From: Lateolabrax maculatus
Lineage: Eukaryota > Chordata > Actinopteri > Acropomatiformes > Lateolabracidae
Reading direction: 5' to 3'
DNA length: 64,000 bases
Assembly (NCBI GenBank): GCA_031216445.1
Contig: CM062204.1
Coordinates: 10,966,501 to 11,030,500, forward strand
The notes under the pieces are model-generated. The model ran no database searches. It saw only the letters and a list, made by a program, of their open reading frames with translations, and was not told where the DNA came from. Of this stretch, positions 13,709 through 26,327 are shown piece by piece (within the stretch, counting starts at the first letter, position 1; every line of letters starts with the position of its first letter). Made by a program: the position numbers and the translations under genes.

Positions 13709-13779
13709 ATTTGCTAGTGACGTTTTGATACTTCTGAAATCAGAGGAAGAGCCTTGTGCTTGAAACGTCACTAGCAAAT
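13709..13779 (+). repeat. 17-bp perfect inverted repeat with hammerhead-ribozyme-like core
   Basis: ATTTGCTAGTGACGTTT (13709-13725) is perfectly inverted at 13763-13779 around a 37-nt loop. The loop contains CAGAGGA (13741-13747), and GAAA (13762-13765) leads into the right arm. This order matches the hammerhead layout: stem III, stem I, CUGANGA core, stem II, GAAA, stem III. Only U4 of the core is altered (to A). Stems I and II are poor, so the motif is probably a decayed relic. Hammerheads of this kind are known from Penelope-like retroelements. No reverse transcriptase remains here. Confidence 0.45.
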
Positions 13780-14261
13780 AAAATCCTTGTAACAGGAGCT
13801 ATTTGGTGTGCGGATGTATCTGCCTGCCTACACAGTCTATGCACTGAAATATACACACTCACAAGATATAAGAGGTGATGCAAGAGGACAGGGAGTAAGT
13901 AAACATTGATCTGTAACTGAGGTACTGTACTGATTTATGCCAGTAAAGCATATTTGAAATTGAATTTGACTTGAAATTCGAGTGTACAATGGCTGGGAAT
14001 CTCTTACATACATATGGAATTACTCAGCACCACTTTACAGATATCACTGCACACATTACAGTAATCCCATTTTTTTGTGTTGCAACACGTTATTCTTTAT
14101 TATGTGATAAGTGCATTAAAATTATTTAATCAGTGAAGAGTCCATCATTTGCTTACATATAGAATATTCCTTAATGGGATAATTATTCAATTTCCTATTA
14201 ATTTGCTATTTCATCTTTTACATATAAAGCAAATAAATTAATTTACAGCTGCTGACGTGAA

Positions 14262-14292
14262 CTGTTGCCTAGCAACAGTGGTTGTAAGCAAC
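14262..14292. promoter_or_regulatory. paired RFX (X-box) type motifs
   Basis: CTGTTGCCTAGCAACAG (14262-14278) has perfect 7-bp arms and matches the RFX X-box consensus. GTTGTAAGCAAC (14281-14292) follows 2 bp later as a weaker second site. A CRE-like TGACGTGA lies about 10 bp to the left (around 14253-14260). Binding is inferred from motif match only. Confidence 0.35.
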
Positions 14293-17200
14293 GGAAGACA
14301 GATAACCACGGGAAAGACAGATGTTGGAAATAATTTAAGATTGGCAGAGGAGACTTGGTGCTAGGTGAGACTGGGAAAAGTGGAGCTTCTGTCATCAATT
14401 TGAATTTACTTCACAGAAAGACAAGAACATCAAGTAAGTAAGTCATGTTTTGTTCTGAATGCGTCCGTTTGTGCACCTGTAGGCTCCTTTCCATTTTGAT
14501 TTGTATCAGATTTATAAAAAATAACACAAAATAGAGGAAGCACAAACTGGTAATTCATAGCTGTTTTTTAAGAAGTTATCGCATTAACTTTAAGTAAATC
14601 AATATTATCCCGAAGGAAATTTGTTTTGCAGGCCGGCATTAAACACACAGTTCACAGGAATACACGGGTGACACTGATAGGCCACAATGTAAAGCCATGG
14701 ACATAAAGCAGTGTTATTTGGTGTTCTATTTTGAGGCCTTTTGCATGCTGGTAACCTGTTACTGTGCCTCATCACCTCGAGCAGTAGCTCTGTGGCCTAT
14801 GTTTTGTTTTATGACACATTTCATGAAAACAGTTTTTCGGTGTTTAAGTAAATGCAAACTTTTAGTGTACTTTCATGTATCGTAAATTACCGTTTTTATT
14901 AATTTTTTTGAACGCCGGATTTTTACAGATTAGTGTCTGTTTTTACATTTTTAACTGTGTGTACATGTGTGAGTATGTATTTGAGTGTGTGTGACCATGG
15001 ACGGGTCCTATATGGAAGCAATTACTGGCAGCAAGGGCCGTCAGACACCCACAGAGCCTCTCACTCTGGGCCAAGCGGAATGTATCTCCCTCCCCCTTTT
15101 CTCTTTCTGTCTCTCCATTTCTCTCTTTTTCTCCCTCTGTCTTTTTTATTACCTCTCTCTTTCTGTACCTCTCTCTCTCTCTCTCTCTCTCTTTCTCCCT
15201 CTGTGGACTAAATTACTTTCGTATGAGCCCCAACAAAGGGGCAAGGTGAAACCCCTTTCTGTTTTTTATTGGGAACAAAAACCGTGGCCATATTTTAATT
15301 CACATCACACATTTCCAATTTGCGCAAACAAGCCCTGAAAATACCAGTGCTAATTAGACTAAACCCAATGTGTGTGTGTGTGTGTGTGTGCGCACTTGCA
15401 TGTGTGCATGCTCCATGAAAAGGGAGGCCATTTCCAGTTGCATTACTGTACCCCCTTTGGGTGCGCTCGCTAGTTAGTATGCGTAGCCAGAGCCATGTAG
15501 GATATGAGATTTTGGGGGGTCCCTGCATCATGTGGTTTGGGTGGAGACGAGCTGCTACGGTGGCCGCTGTCCTCCACATCTACCATCTGAATGTATGTGA
15601 CTTTGTTTGTGAAGGTAAGTTTACTTTTTCAGGACATCCTAATTTAGAATTTAATGCTTGAAACACCAGAAGAAATTGAATTAGTGGTAAAGCATCCACT
15701 GAAAAAGAAAAACCACAGATAAACTGGCAGCTTGCAGTGACAGGATTGCAGTTGTCAGGGTTTGGCAAACCGTTGTCACCCCCTCTCTTGTTACAGTAAA
15801 GAAAAGCTCAATGGAGGAACATTGTCAGCCCTGCCAGCGGTCTCTCTTCCTCTGTCTGTGGGAACTGAGAAGTCGGTATTTGCCATGTGTATATCCCTCC
15901 AAACTGACTCTAAATGAGATAAATAAGTTCAGACTAAATTGGCAGCTTGCGTCCAAAGTGATTATTCTTCCCTTAATGTCTCCTCATTGGAATGGGAGAA
16001 GACTTGGCCGGCACGGGAATACCGCGGGGTGTGGCAAGGCGGTCTTTTCCAACACAAAGAAGTGACGAGTGATGGCAGCCAGAGTTTACTTGTCAAGGTT
16101 TTTAAACACACACGCACATGCGGCGTTTTCATGTGCTAACCCCGTCCTCTTCAAACAGTTTGTGTCTCACTCCACACTCCTCTAAACTTGGCCAATGAAC
16201 GGGTCTTGCATTCCCTTCCCATGAATCCTAGCGTGGCTAGTCAGCAGAAGGACCCCAGATTGTGCTGGCTGCGTCGCCGCCTGCCTCGTTTGGGAGCGTG
16301 CCTGGGCCCTCCGTCTCAGTAACCTTGGTTTGCCCCCTCTGTTTGTGAATTCCTGCCGCTCCAATAGGACCGCACTGTCCCCAGCAAAATGCTTTCTGGC
16401 AGTGGGCAGCTGGACAGACCGGTGGGAAAGTAAAGTGAAAGCTCAGATTGTCTTTCAGGCAAATAAATAAGGCATGATTGTAGTGTTTCACCTAGAAGTC
16501 ATTAAGTGAGTTTGCCGGACAAAAAATTGGGGGGGGGGGGGAAGCTAAGAGTTGGAGTGTGTCGGTTATTTATTCTGCACACAAGGAAGTGACGACAAAC
16601 AACGTGTCACAGTTTTAGATACAAATAATAACCAGTTAAGAAAAAGGCAGCATAATCTTATCAGATCACCAGCGCTTATCGCTTTGTTCTGGTATGATCA
16701 CGGCCATGATTTGAGCTAAGAGTTGTGATTGGTGATTTAAGTCCTACCAAAGGTTGCAATAGGTGTTTTTTGAAGCCTCAGATTTCATGCTGTGGCTGTG
16801 TTTTGTGTCTGCCAACACCCAGACTCTGGAGTGTTTAGCCTTCACTGCTAGTTCTGCTGTCTAAGGAATTTCAAAGGCTTCAGTAATTTTTTAGTTATGT
16901 CTCTCCTTCTCTCTGTTTCTTTAAACTCTTTCTCTCACTTTCACTCAATTTTTGTTTAAAATCATAGTTATTTGTGGTGCGGCGCTGGATAGTTTGTGGT
17001 CTTCAGAACGGCTGTATTATTCCAGTATTAGGTATCTAGTCTTTCACCATAATGTTATAAGAGGCTTCCTTAGCTTAAAATATCAGATAACTTAAAATGG
17101 TATAAACATTAGTATCCGCCCAGTATTTTTCAAGGTCCCATTTCAGTAGAGTTACAGTCTGGAGCTTTGATAACCTATTGTATATTCTAGTGTTGCTTCA

Positions 17201-17828
17201 TTTAAAGGGAAAATGCATTGATTTTACCCATCATCATGGGGAGTAATACTGCATATTGTGAAAAAACGTGTATAAAGCCTTTTGCACAAAGTCTGATGAA
17301 CATCGGTTTGGGCTGAAGTTTTTAAAATGAAACAAATCTGGGGTTTGGAGTTACCCAGTTGTCCTCGGCATGCTTGAGGCTGGAGGCTACATTAGCCACT
17401 CTTAGCATAACATACCAGAATCTTCGACCAAACTATTGGCGGTTGGCATAATGTAGGCGCCAGGTTTTTAAGAGGAAGAAGAATGTGTGGAATAAAAAAG
17501 ACGATATCGCTGGTTCTGCTGCATTGATTTTTTTGTTAAATTGTCCGTGTAAATCCGACAATGTGATCAGAGTGCAATGCTTAATCGGTGAAGTGCTCTT
17601 AAGTGAATTGTTTTGTATGAATTGCATTTCTTCCGCATATATGCAAACATTTTTCAACCAGTTAATTTGTAAGCTGTTAATTTGCTAGTTTTTCCTATTT
17701 ACAAACTGTACAGCATACAACACTCTCTATTATTAGACCCTCAGTTCGGATAAAGAAAAATTCCCCCCCAAAAATTCTATAACGGGGAAAAAAGGGAAGA
17801 AACCTCAGGAATCGCAAGTAAAAAAAAA

Positions 17829-18080
17829 CATTTGCCATTTTTAGCTTCTCCAATGTGAGAAATTGCTACTTGTCTCCATTTTATATCATTATAAATTGAA
17901 TATCTTTTGGTTTATTGGCTGTTGGTTGGACAACACAAGACATGTGATGTTATGTTGGGCTCTGGGAAATTATGATGAGCATTTTTTCACTGTTTTCTGA
18001 CGTTGTATTTACTTAATAATTAATCAATTATTAGAAAAAACCAAATTGACACATTAATCAATAATGAAAACAATCACTAG
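17829..18080 (+). repeat. dispersed fish repeat, copy 1 (most complete)
   Basis: This is the most complete copy of a roughly 250-bp interspersed family that recurs at 25254-25421 and 47565-47783. Landmarks are TTGCCATTTTTAGCTTCTCC, AATTGAATATCTTTTGG, GGGCTCTGGGAAATTATGATGAGCATTTT and TTAATCAATAATGAAAACAATCACTAG. Sequences with these landmarks are, to my recollection, abundant in percomorph genomes. The family is short and non-coding, so SINE/MITE-class; I do not name it. Confidence 0.55.
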
Positions 18081-21000
18081 TTTATTTTCAACCTGCTAAT
18101 TTTGAACCGCTTCAACTGTTTTCCTGCCTGCCTGTCTGCCCACATCCATGCTGGTTGTTCAGCCCGTCTATCTGTTTTCTCGACGGTCCACTGTGTCACA
18201 GCACTACTAATGGCCATTGCTGAGCCAGCCACTTTCTAAACGACACCCTCCTCCGCTCAATACAGCTGCCCTGCAGTTACACACTCACTCCTCTCCCCCT
18301 TTTTCTTTTCTTCACTCCAGTCTCCGCCACTTCCTCTCATGTACAACACTGTGGCTTCCCTTCCTCGTGTGAAAGAAAAGGAGTTTCTTGTCAATTTTCT
18401 CTCAATATTTTCAACTCAACACGCATCTTGATAAAAGAACCTCGCCTTGTCTCACGTACATATGTTCATGCACTTTCATGCACCACATATAACCGGCTGA
18501 ATGACTGACAGTCTACGACTGTAGCAACTGCTCCCCGCTGACAGTAGTGCCCTCACCAACGGGATGATTCGTTCATTCATCATTCATTCCTCTCCCACTT
18601 CTCTCTCTACTTTGTAAAATATATTTTTCTCTCTCTTCACACCACATTCCTTCCTCTCCTTTAAATCATCTTTATCTTGATGCACTGTATGTGTTTTTTT
18701 GGGGGGGGGACTGTGTGCCTGTTAGCAGCAGAGGGTGGCATAGCATGTTTCCTCTATTGTAAGCTGTACTAAAGACATGTAAGCCAAATTGAGTTTGGCC
18801 TTAGTTTGACTACAGCAACGCTGCCAAACTAAATCCTCTCATTTTCCACACATATCAGCTCTCCAACCTCTGCATACCCCAGGTGCCACTTGTATTTAAT
18901 GCAGTTCAAATTACTTTTCTATTAATTCTCAAAGGAAAAACAGTAACCCTTGTCGTGACTCGATGTTCATCTCTTCTTTCCTCTGCAGTTTTCTTTTTAC
19001 TTGGACCACACACACTCAGAAACTTCCCCCTCAAAGTTCATTGGTTAATCAGGTGGGGGTTCCAGCATCCTAAAAGATGGTGGTGGCAACATTTTGGCAC
19101 TAGCAGCTCATAACTGGATTGCTGTAATTATTCATTGGGAGAGTGATGCCTTCCAGGGGCTGAAGATTGATTAGGTTTGATATGCGACTTAGTGTAATCT
19201 GTCTTTGACCAGGGCTCCTGTCCAAATTGGCAGGAATAATAAAAAGAGAGGAAGTTATTTTTAAAGAGAGAGGAGAAATGAGTGAGCAAATGAAGACAGA
19301 GGTGGGTGGACAAAGGGAAGAGAGAAAGATTGAGGCATATCCTGTGTCATGTCTCTTGTGGCGCCCTTTGCCATACACAAACCATCAATCTGCAAACAAC
19401 AACAGCAAGGCAACCATTTTGTTTACAGTGGAGCAAGGCTCTAAAGCTAAAACAATTACGACGTTAAAATACAGCACTTCTTATTGTGAGCATTATTGTG
19501 TACTTAGTTCAAAGTGTTAGTTTTCTAAGCACATTTGGGGTATCTTTTTTTTTTTAGGCCTTGCTTGTTTTGTCAGGCAGACCAACACGATTCTCGGTTG
19601 TCTCATTTTCCACGACTAAAGTGTGTCTTCAGTTAATCCTCCAGTGTAAGCATGGCAGAACTTAAAAGGCTCTGATTAGGCTGTTGTGTCCCACAGGTTG
19701 GCTAGATATAAACTCGTGACACACTCACAGTGCCCATACATACCCTGGAGACCTCTCTTTGTGTTAATTAAAGGAGTCTCAACTGCAATTAGAAGGCTTT
19801 ACAATGAGCGTACCCACAGATAGACACGTACATGCACACACGCACATTTACACACACGGAAACAGATACATCCAAACTGTGAGCACATTTATAGGCCCAC
19901 AAACACTCTTTACACTTGCTTAAGTATCATTATGCTATTGCATTTTGCTGCTACAGTAAGTCAACGCTGGTGGACACTTTTAAGGACATCAAAACATGCC
20001 ATTTTTAGCAGTGACTTAAATGGCGAAATGAAGATTAAATACGGATAGGTTCCGCCAAATTACAAAATACATTTTTTTTCCTATTTACCTCTAGTGTATA
20101 TTGCCATGTAGATAGTTTTGGTTTTATTTGTCTAGGGTGTTATTTATCCATCACTGAAATTTCTGCAGTACAATTGAGGCTAATGGGATTTTGTTTGCTA
20201 AAAGCATTCAAATCATAAAAACCTGAAGGAATGTGTCTTTCCAGAAACAATATTCCATTGACCTTTTTTTACTAGAGCTACTTTCTACTGTAGAAGTAGT
20301 CCCTAAAACTCTGTGCTCTTTGGTGTGAGCCCCATTATCATCCCTTATACTGGGTAGAGGCATAAAACGCAGGTCTGATGTCTTAAAACCTGAGGAAATA
20401 AAACCAAAACTGCCTGCACAACTAGATACCAGGCAATTGTACGATTTTTTTGTTGAACTGACCCTTAAAGGTCTGTACTTATTTGTGTCTTCGCAATGAA
20501 CTTAATGAACTTACGCCAATATGCACATATCGTGTGTCTTGTGCTCCTATTTGTGTATGAAAGAATTAATACACTTGGAAAGTGGAAAGTGGTACAGTCG
20601 GATAGAGAACCTCAGTTCATCCAGCCACTTACGTAATTCTGCTGCAACCCCACAAACTAAGAACTGAGTGGCTGTGTTCCTCTCCCTATTAGACCTAAAC
20701 ATAGAGCCTGGGTCCATGGTGGCCAAAAGGCTCATCATCCAGTCTCCCATGTACCAAATTAGACCAGAGCTGTCCCAGTGTGCTCCAGCCTTGTCCACAG
20801 GAAATCAAGGTGGAACTTAAGTGAATGAAGCCCCACTTTGGCACATTCTAGCTGGGGAGATGGTGGCAAGAGCAAGGCCCCCCTGGAGCTCGTCAGGGGT
20901 TGGGAGAAGACACGTACACACACACATGCACGGGTGCGAATACCTTTTTGCTGATGTTCACACAGGGGCTCAAACTCACAGTGGATGGATGCTGTCAACT

Positions 21001-23207
21001 CTGAGGCAACACTGCTTAGCAACTCCACTCCCATATTTACTTATTTATTGGCAGCGATGGCTGCGATGACAGGGCCACTCACTCTCAGAGAGCCTCCCAG
21101 GCTCGACGACGTCCCTTCAAGCAGCAGCGTAAAAATTTTAAGAGCCCCAGGCCTGGTTTGATGATTTTGACGTGAGTTAGCGTGTAGTCGAGTTGTCGGG
21201 TGCATTCAGGGGGCTAACTGTTCTAATGCGTTTACCCTCTTGCCTCGTGAGTGTGTGTGTCTCAAAGCGAAGCGAAGTGTCACTTAATAATTTAGTCGTT
21301 GGTTTCGTCCCCCTCACCATCCATCCATCCATTCACGGCCCTTTATGTCTTGCCTCTGGGAATGCTGCGGCCATCTCTCTGCCTCTCGGGGAGTGATAGA
21401 ACGAGCAGAGACAGGTGACAGAATCTGGTGTGGTGGTGTGTAAGGACAAAGTGAGAAAGATTGACTGCGAGAGAAAGAGAGGCAGACAGCAGAGTGAACA
21501 TAAACGCACAGAAACAGACAAGAATTAAAGGGGCTTGAGGTGATTTATGAGTGACTGGAAGATAATGAACAGCAGCCACTATTTTGAATCTAAATTTTTA
21601 CAATGCCGGTTCATTACAGAGAGCCTCACGTCCATTCTGTCATTAAATCTGTCTTAAGTGTCTTATGTATTAAAGCAATGCAACGCAGACATGCAAAATG
21701 GAATATATACCCATGCCTTACACACACACACAAACACACACACAGCTGGGTTTCTGGCGTCTGTGCATGCCAGATGTAGACAGGAGATCTTTCTCTCTCT
21801 CTTTCTTTCTCTCATCACTGTTTTCAGACTAATAGGGTCTTGTTCTGCGTGGAAGTGGTTCTAAGGCGAGAGCAGGAACTCAAAGCCTGCACGCCAAACC
21901 TGTGGCTATGGTTGTAATAATCAAATAATGTAACTTGGCCACGTGTAAGAATGTGTGTTAATACATGAGAGCTTTCAACAAAGTCTCCCAATGCCAGTGG
22001 CCTCCTATATACTTTAATATGACTTGATGTTCACTTAACCCCCCCTCCTCTTCCTTGTAATTGAAACCTGATGGTGGAATAATAATCGTTTCTCCATTTT
22101 TTTTTTTCTGCTTTCTGCATTCACTAAGCTGATTTTTGCCGGGGCTGTGGGATAGTATTCTATTACAGAGGTTTGGAGGAGGGGATGGCATTGAGATGGG
22201 CATTACACTTACAACCTCTCCATGGGTTCACTGGAAGAGAAGCTAAAATGACTTTTTAATGTGCCGATCGTTTGGTTTGCGCAGACAACATGCAGAACTT
22301 TAAAAAATAAAAAAATACATTACTTTTGAAGCTGGACTTCCTGCGTCTCTCCTTTTAATACACACAGCTGAAAAAAGATGAAAAAGACTTGTACTGGGAG
22401 TAAGAATTGAAACCAACCTTTTTTTTTTTGTGATTGAAATTTTCCTTCCTCGGAAGTGAAGTCCCAACCAAAACTTTCTTGCTTGTTTGCTAAGTGGTTT
22501 TACTACCACAAGATGATTTGTGTGACATTTATTTGGGAGTTTTTTTTGGCCGGGAAGAGTCACAAGTGTTTGTGTGTTTGTCGTGTTGTTAGCGGTTATG
22601 TTCCTTGTCATGTGTGTGCCATAAATAAAAACTCCCCTGGCTAATGTAACCCACATGTTTTTTGTTCCCACCTCCTTCCCATCTCAGCGTTTGTTTTCGA
22701 GGAGGATTCAGATGGTACACAGCTCTTTTGGACGGCCTCTCAACTTTTGTGAGGTCATTGAATTTTTTATATCAAAAGCAGCCGTGGACTTCCCTTTTAC
22801 TCACAAAGGGTAACCAGTATAACGTGTGATTCCCATTATTTCACTACCTCACCACTTAGCAGACGCACAGCTGGTTAGTGATGACCTCTCACAAAACATT
22901 TGGACACAGTCATACCCAGACATAAGCATTAGACTGATGAATCCCTGTTTGGTAGGATTTTTGTTTCAATTTGACAGAAATTATTATTTTCATATGCTGT
23001 ATCCACGCAAATAAAAGATGACCCTGACTATAAGATGACTCCCCCTTTTCCAACACCTGGTTTTGGAAAAGGACTAGTCCTGTTGGAAATGTTTCCCCAA
23101 TATACTATCAAAAGAAGAGAGTCTTCATCCTTGAAGCCTTTACCCTTATAAAAATTAAGCATGAAATACTTCCATCAGAAAAATAAGGTAAATCCCACAT
23201 TTGTGTT

Positions 23208-23210
<3 letters not shown>

Positions 23211-23242
<32 letters not shown>
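23211..23242. repeat. (TG)n microsatellite
   Basis: TG repeat after TTTG units. Confidence 0.93.
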
Positions 23243-23243
<1 letters not shown>

Positions 23244-24120
23244 CATTTTGTGCTCACAATTGAATTCTGTGACTCCAGTAATTCTTGGCTGCTTGACAAA
23301 GTATTTGGTCCCCGTTCATTTTGCCAGGAAAGCTTTTGACTAGTTTCATTCGTCAGGAATTTATTTCAGATTACGTGGCAACACAACAAGTTACAGAAGT
23401 TCATCAAGCCATCACAACCCTGTCCCCTAGAAATTACAGCAATACATGTCATTATTTATACAGCCTAATATCACTCATCACAAATTTGCCACAAGGGGCT
23501 TTACAATCTGTACAGTATAGTAACAGCAAATAAGATTTAAAGGAAATGGTTTACATTTCCATCCAACATAATGAGGAAATATTGTACTGTGTATCAATAA
23601 AATGTTCACTGAAAACATATTTTATTTGTTTTCTGCCAAAATATCCAGTCTTGCAATACAATGTCTGCTTGGAGTAACTATATTTATGGTCATATAAAGG
23701 TGCTGGCAGCACTTGATTAAGATTAGAGGGAGATCATGTCTTGGTTTGATACAGAAAAAATCCACAGTGACTTGAATCACCAGACATGACGTGTTTATTA
23801 ACCATCTGGTGCTATATTTCCTGTCAGGATTTTGTCCCACCACAACAAACAGCAATTCTCACAAAAAAAACGTTATGAAGGTCATCGTAACAACCACTGA
23901 CATTGCACTCTCCTTAACGGGGTCTCAGCAAATGGAGAAAGTGTCAAAGGGAGCAGAAAGCTTAAAGAAGTAAAGATATATTAGTGAGGTCAGAAGGGGA
24001 AAAAAATCTTAGAAAGAGAGTAAGAGAATAAAAACAGATTAATGAGGGACAGAGAAATTGGAAGTTAGCGAAGAGAAGAGAAGGACTTTGTCAAACTCTC
24101 AGTGCTGGTTTGCGTGGAGA

Positions 24121-24146
24121 TTGGTGGTGGTGGTGGTGGTGGTGGG
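24121..24146. repeat. (TGG)n trinucleotide repeat
   Basis: Eight TGG units at the start of a G-rich stretch that continues to about 24470 and could form G-quadruplexes. Confidence 0.9.
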
Positions 24147-25253
24147 GAGGGGTGTCTGTACAATGGGGGCGCTGGCAGGGTTGCCACGGCAGCGTTCCGG
24201 ATGGGCAGGCGGTCTCCTCTCAGGGGGTGAGGGGGGACGTGGGGCTGTCAGGGAGCCTGGCAGGTAGAGACACAACGCCCTGTGACTGGGGGGGAGCACG
24301 GGTCAGTGAGAGAGGACAGGAGCAAGGGGATGGAGGCAGTGGAGGGGTGAGGTGGAGGCCTGTCTGATGAGGTGAGGAGGGAAAGAGTAGAAGGGGAGGG
24401 AGACATAAGGGAAGTAAATGAGGGTGGATGAGGAGAAGAGCTGGAGATGATTAGAGGAGAATTATCCAAGTGTGAGTGTTGATGACTGTGGAGTTAGTGA
24501 AGGAAATAAGAGGGAGAAAAAGAAGAAGGATGGGCTCTGGGTGCCCTGATATACACGCCTGTGAAATACCCTAAAACCAACCCAGTCAACAGGCAAGTGA
24601 TGGAGCATCTTTTTTTCTTCTTCTTCTCCTTCGATGTCTTCTTCTTCCTTTTCCCACACAATATCCCCACACCTCATATGTAACTCTTTCCCACCTTAAC
24701 TGTGGTTTTACAGAAAGTTTCTGCCAGTTAGTGCATACAGTAGAATGAAGAGCAGCACATAATCCACCAAGCAGCCTACTAGGATGCTACAGACTACATT
24801 ATAATGTAAACAATCACAATATTAGTTTTCTCTTCTCTGATATTATCTGTTGTGCTTGAGATTTTCTATCTAAGTCCTTGTGGGATTGGAGAGTAAAGTT
24901 ACAGAACTTCAGCAACTCAGAGATGCACAAATTAACTTTTCCACCATTCTTCCATAAAACTGTTTGCATCATAACATCCACCTCCCATCAGTGCCAGAAC
25001 CCCATTCGACATGTGTTGTGGAGATCAGCATATAAAGTTATACTATACTACTATATTAGTTAAACTTAAGTTGCAAAACCTGGCGGGGAAATCAGGTTTT
25101 GCAAATGCTACCAGTAAAAGTAAATTACTAAAATGCATAGTATTGTATTAATTCAAAGAATGATTTCTTTTCATTGGGGACTAAAAACAAGTTGCAAAAA
25201 GGTTTTTGGTTTCTTGCAGGCTGTAAATTGAGAACCTACTTATTGAGGTAAAA

Positions 25254-25421
25254 CAGTTAGTTGATTAATCAATAACTTGATTGACAGAAATTAACTGGCC
25301 ACAATTTTAACAGTTGGATAAATTACAATAATTTCTAAACCAAAAATGCCAGAAATTCAGCATATTTCACAACACCAAATGATTGTTCCAATAGTGGAGA
25401 AAATAATCAGTTGCAGCACTA
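25254..25421 (+). repeat. dispersed fish repeat, copy 2 (internally deleted)
   Basis: It begins AGTTAGTTGATTAATCAATAACTTG, continues AAAAATGCCAGAAATTC and ends GAGAAAATAATCAGTTGCAGCACT. Compared with copy 1 (17829-18080) it has the family's 5' end and terminal TTGCAGC but lacks most of the middle. The same strand orientation is kept. Confidence 0.5.
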
Positions 25422-26285
25422 GTGTCTCTAGGATGTGCACTGTATGTATGATACCGTGCAGTTTCTTTTGGGGTAACGGAGAGTCTGTTGTGTTATTGTG
25501 ATAACCTACTAAAATAGGTGAGAGTGTGTGCAGTGGGGTGAAAGTGCAGTGCAGGAGAGGTAAAGTAAGGGAGGCCGACAGCTAGTTCCAGGATTGGCTG
25601 TAACTTGGTGAGAAGAACAATGGTCTGGTCAGTCTGGTGTCTGCAGGGTCAGAGGTGCACACGTGTACTATGTGTGTGCACATGTGTACTGTGTGTTTGT
25701 GTGTGTGTTTGTGTGTGTCTGTATGGCTCCACATGTGCACCAGTCGCTGTGTTGACGCTGATAATATTGTAGTTTTGTCTCCTGACCTCTTGAGTACAGT
25801 CTTCCCTTCTTGGAAAAACAACTCTAGCACTTGATACACAACATGTGTCATTAGGTCATGAATTGCCAAATGGGCATTAGCAGATTGTGCTCTCAGCCAT
25901 TAACCTTTTGCCATTCAATGTTACCACAAATACAGTTGAAAATCGTAAATAACTCGAAGAAGATGTTCCACTGGTGTTTTTTTTTTCCTCTGGTTTTTTC
26001 ACAAAGGTACACTTATTAGTGGAGGCCAGATTGCAGAGATCAGTGACACAGGCGATCATGTGGCTCTCTCTCGTTTCTCTCAGACCTTTGGGTGCCCTCG
26101 TCTGTGTCTCTCTACGTCTTTCTCCCTGTTTCTGTCTCTCCCGTTATCACAAGTGAAGGGCTGTTCCTGTCGGTGTCATATGATGTCTTGTGGCCCTGTA
26201 GTGGTAGCAGAACAGTGACAGTTCTATCCCTGTGCCATCTGATCGACACGCCATTCCTTGTCACATGCACACACACGGCCTGTTT

Positions 26286-26287
26286 GA

Positions 26288-26322
<35 letters not shown>

Positions 26323-26327
26323 TGTGC
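26286..26327. repeat. (TG)n microsatellite
   Basis: TG repeat with a single TA interruption. Confidence 0.92.

Noticed and set aside
15461..15661. Frame ending in GTGAAG|GTAAGT (donor at 15613), possible exon
   Set aside because: The donor is good, but there is no similarity to BNC2 or another family and no convincing acceptor or promoter; isolated donors occur by chance.
20547..20798. Minus-strand 83-codon frame with mixed composition
   Set aside because: No domain, no splice signals, no neighbour context; frames of this length are expected by chance.
22990..23050. AAAAGATGACCCTGACTATAAGATGACTC, resembling a repeat fragment
   Set aside because: The phrase recalls transposon ends in other vertebrates, but there is no inverted partner or second copy in the window.
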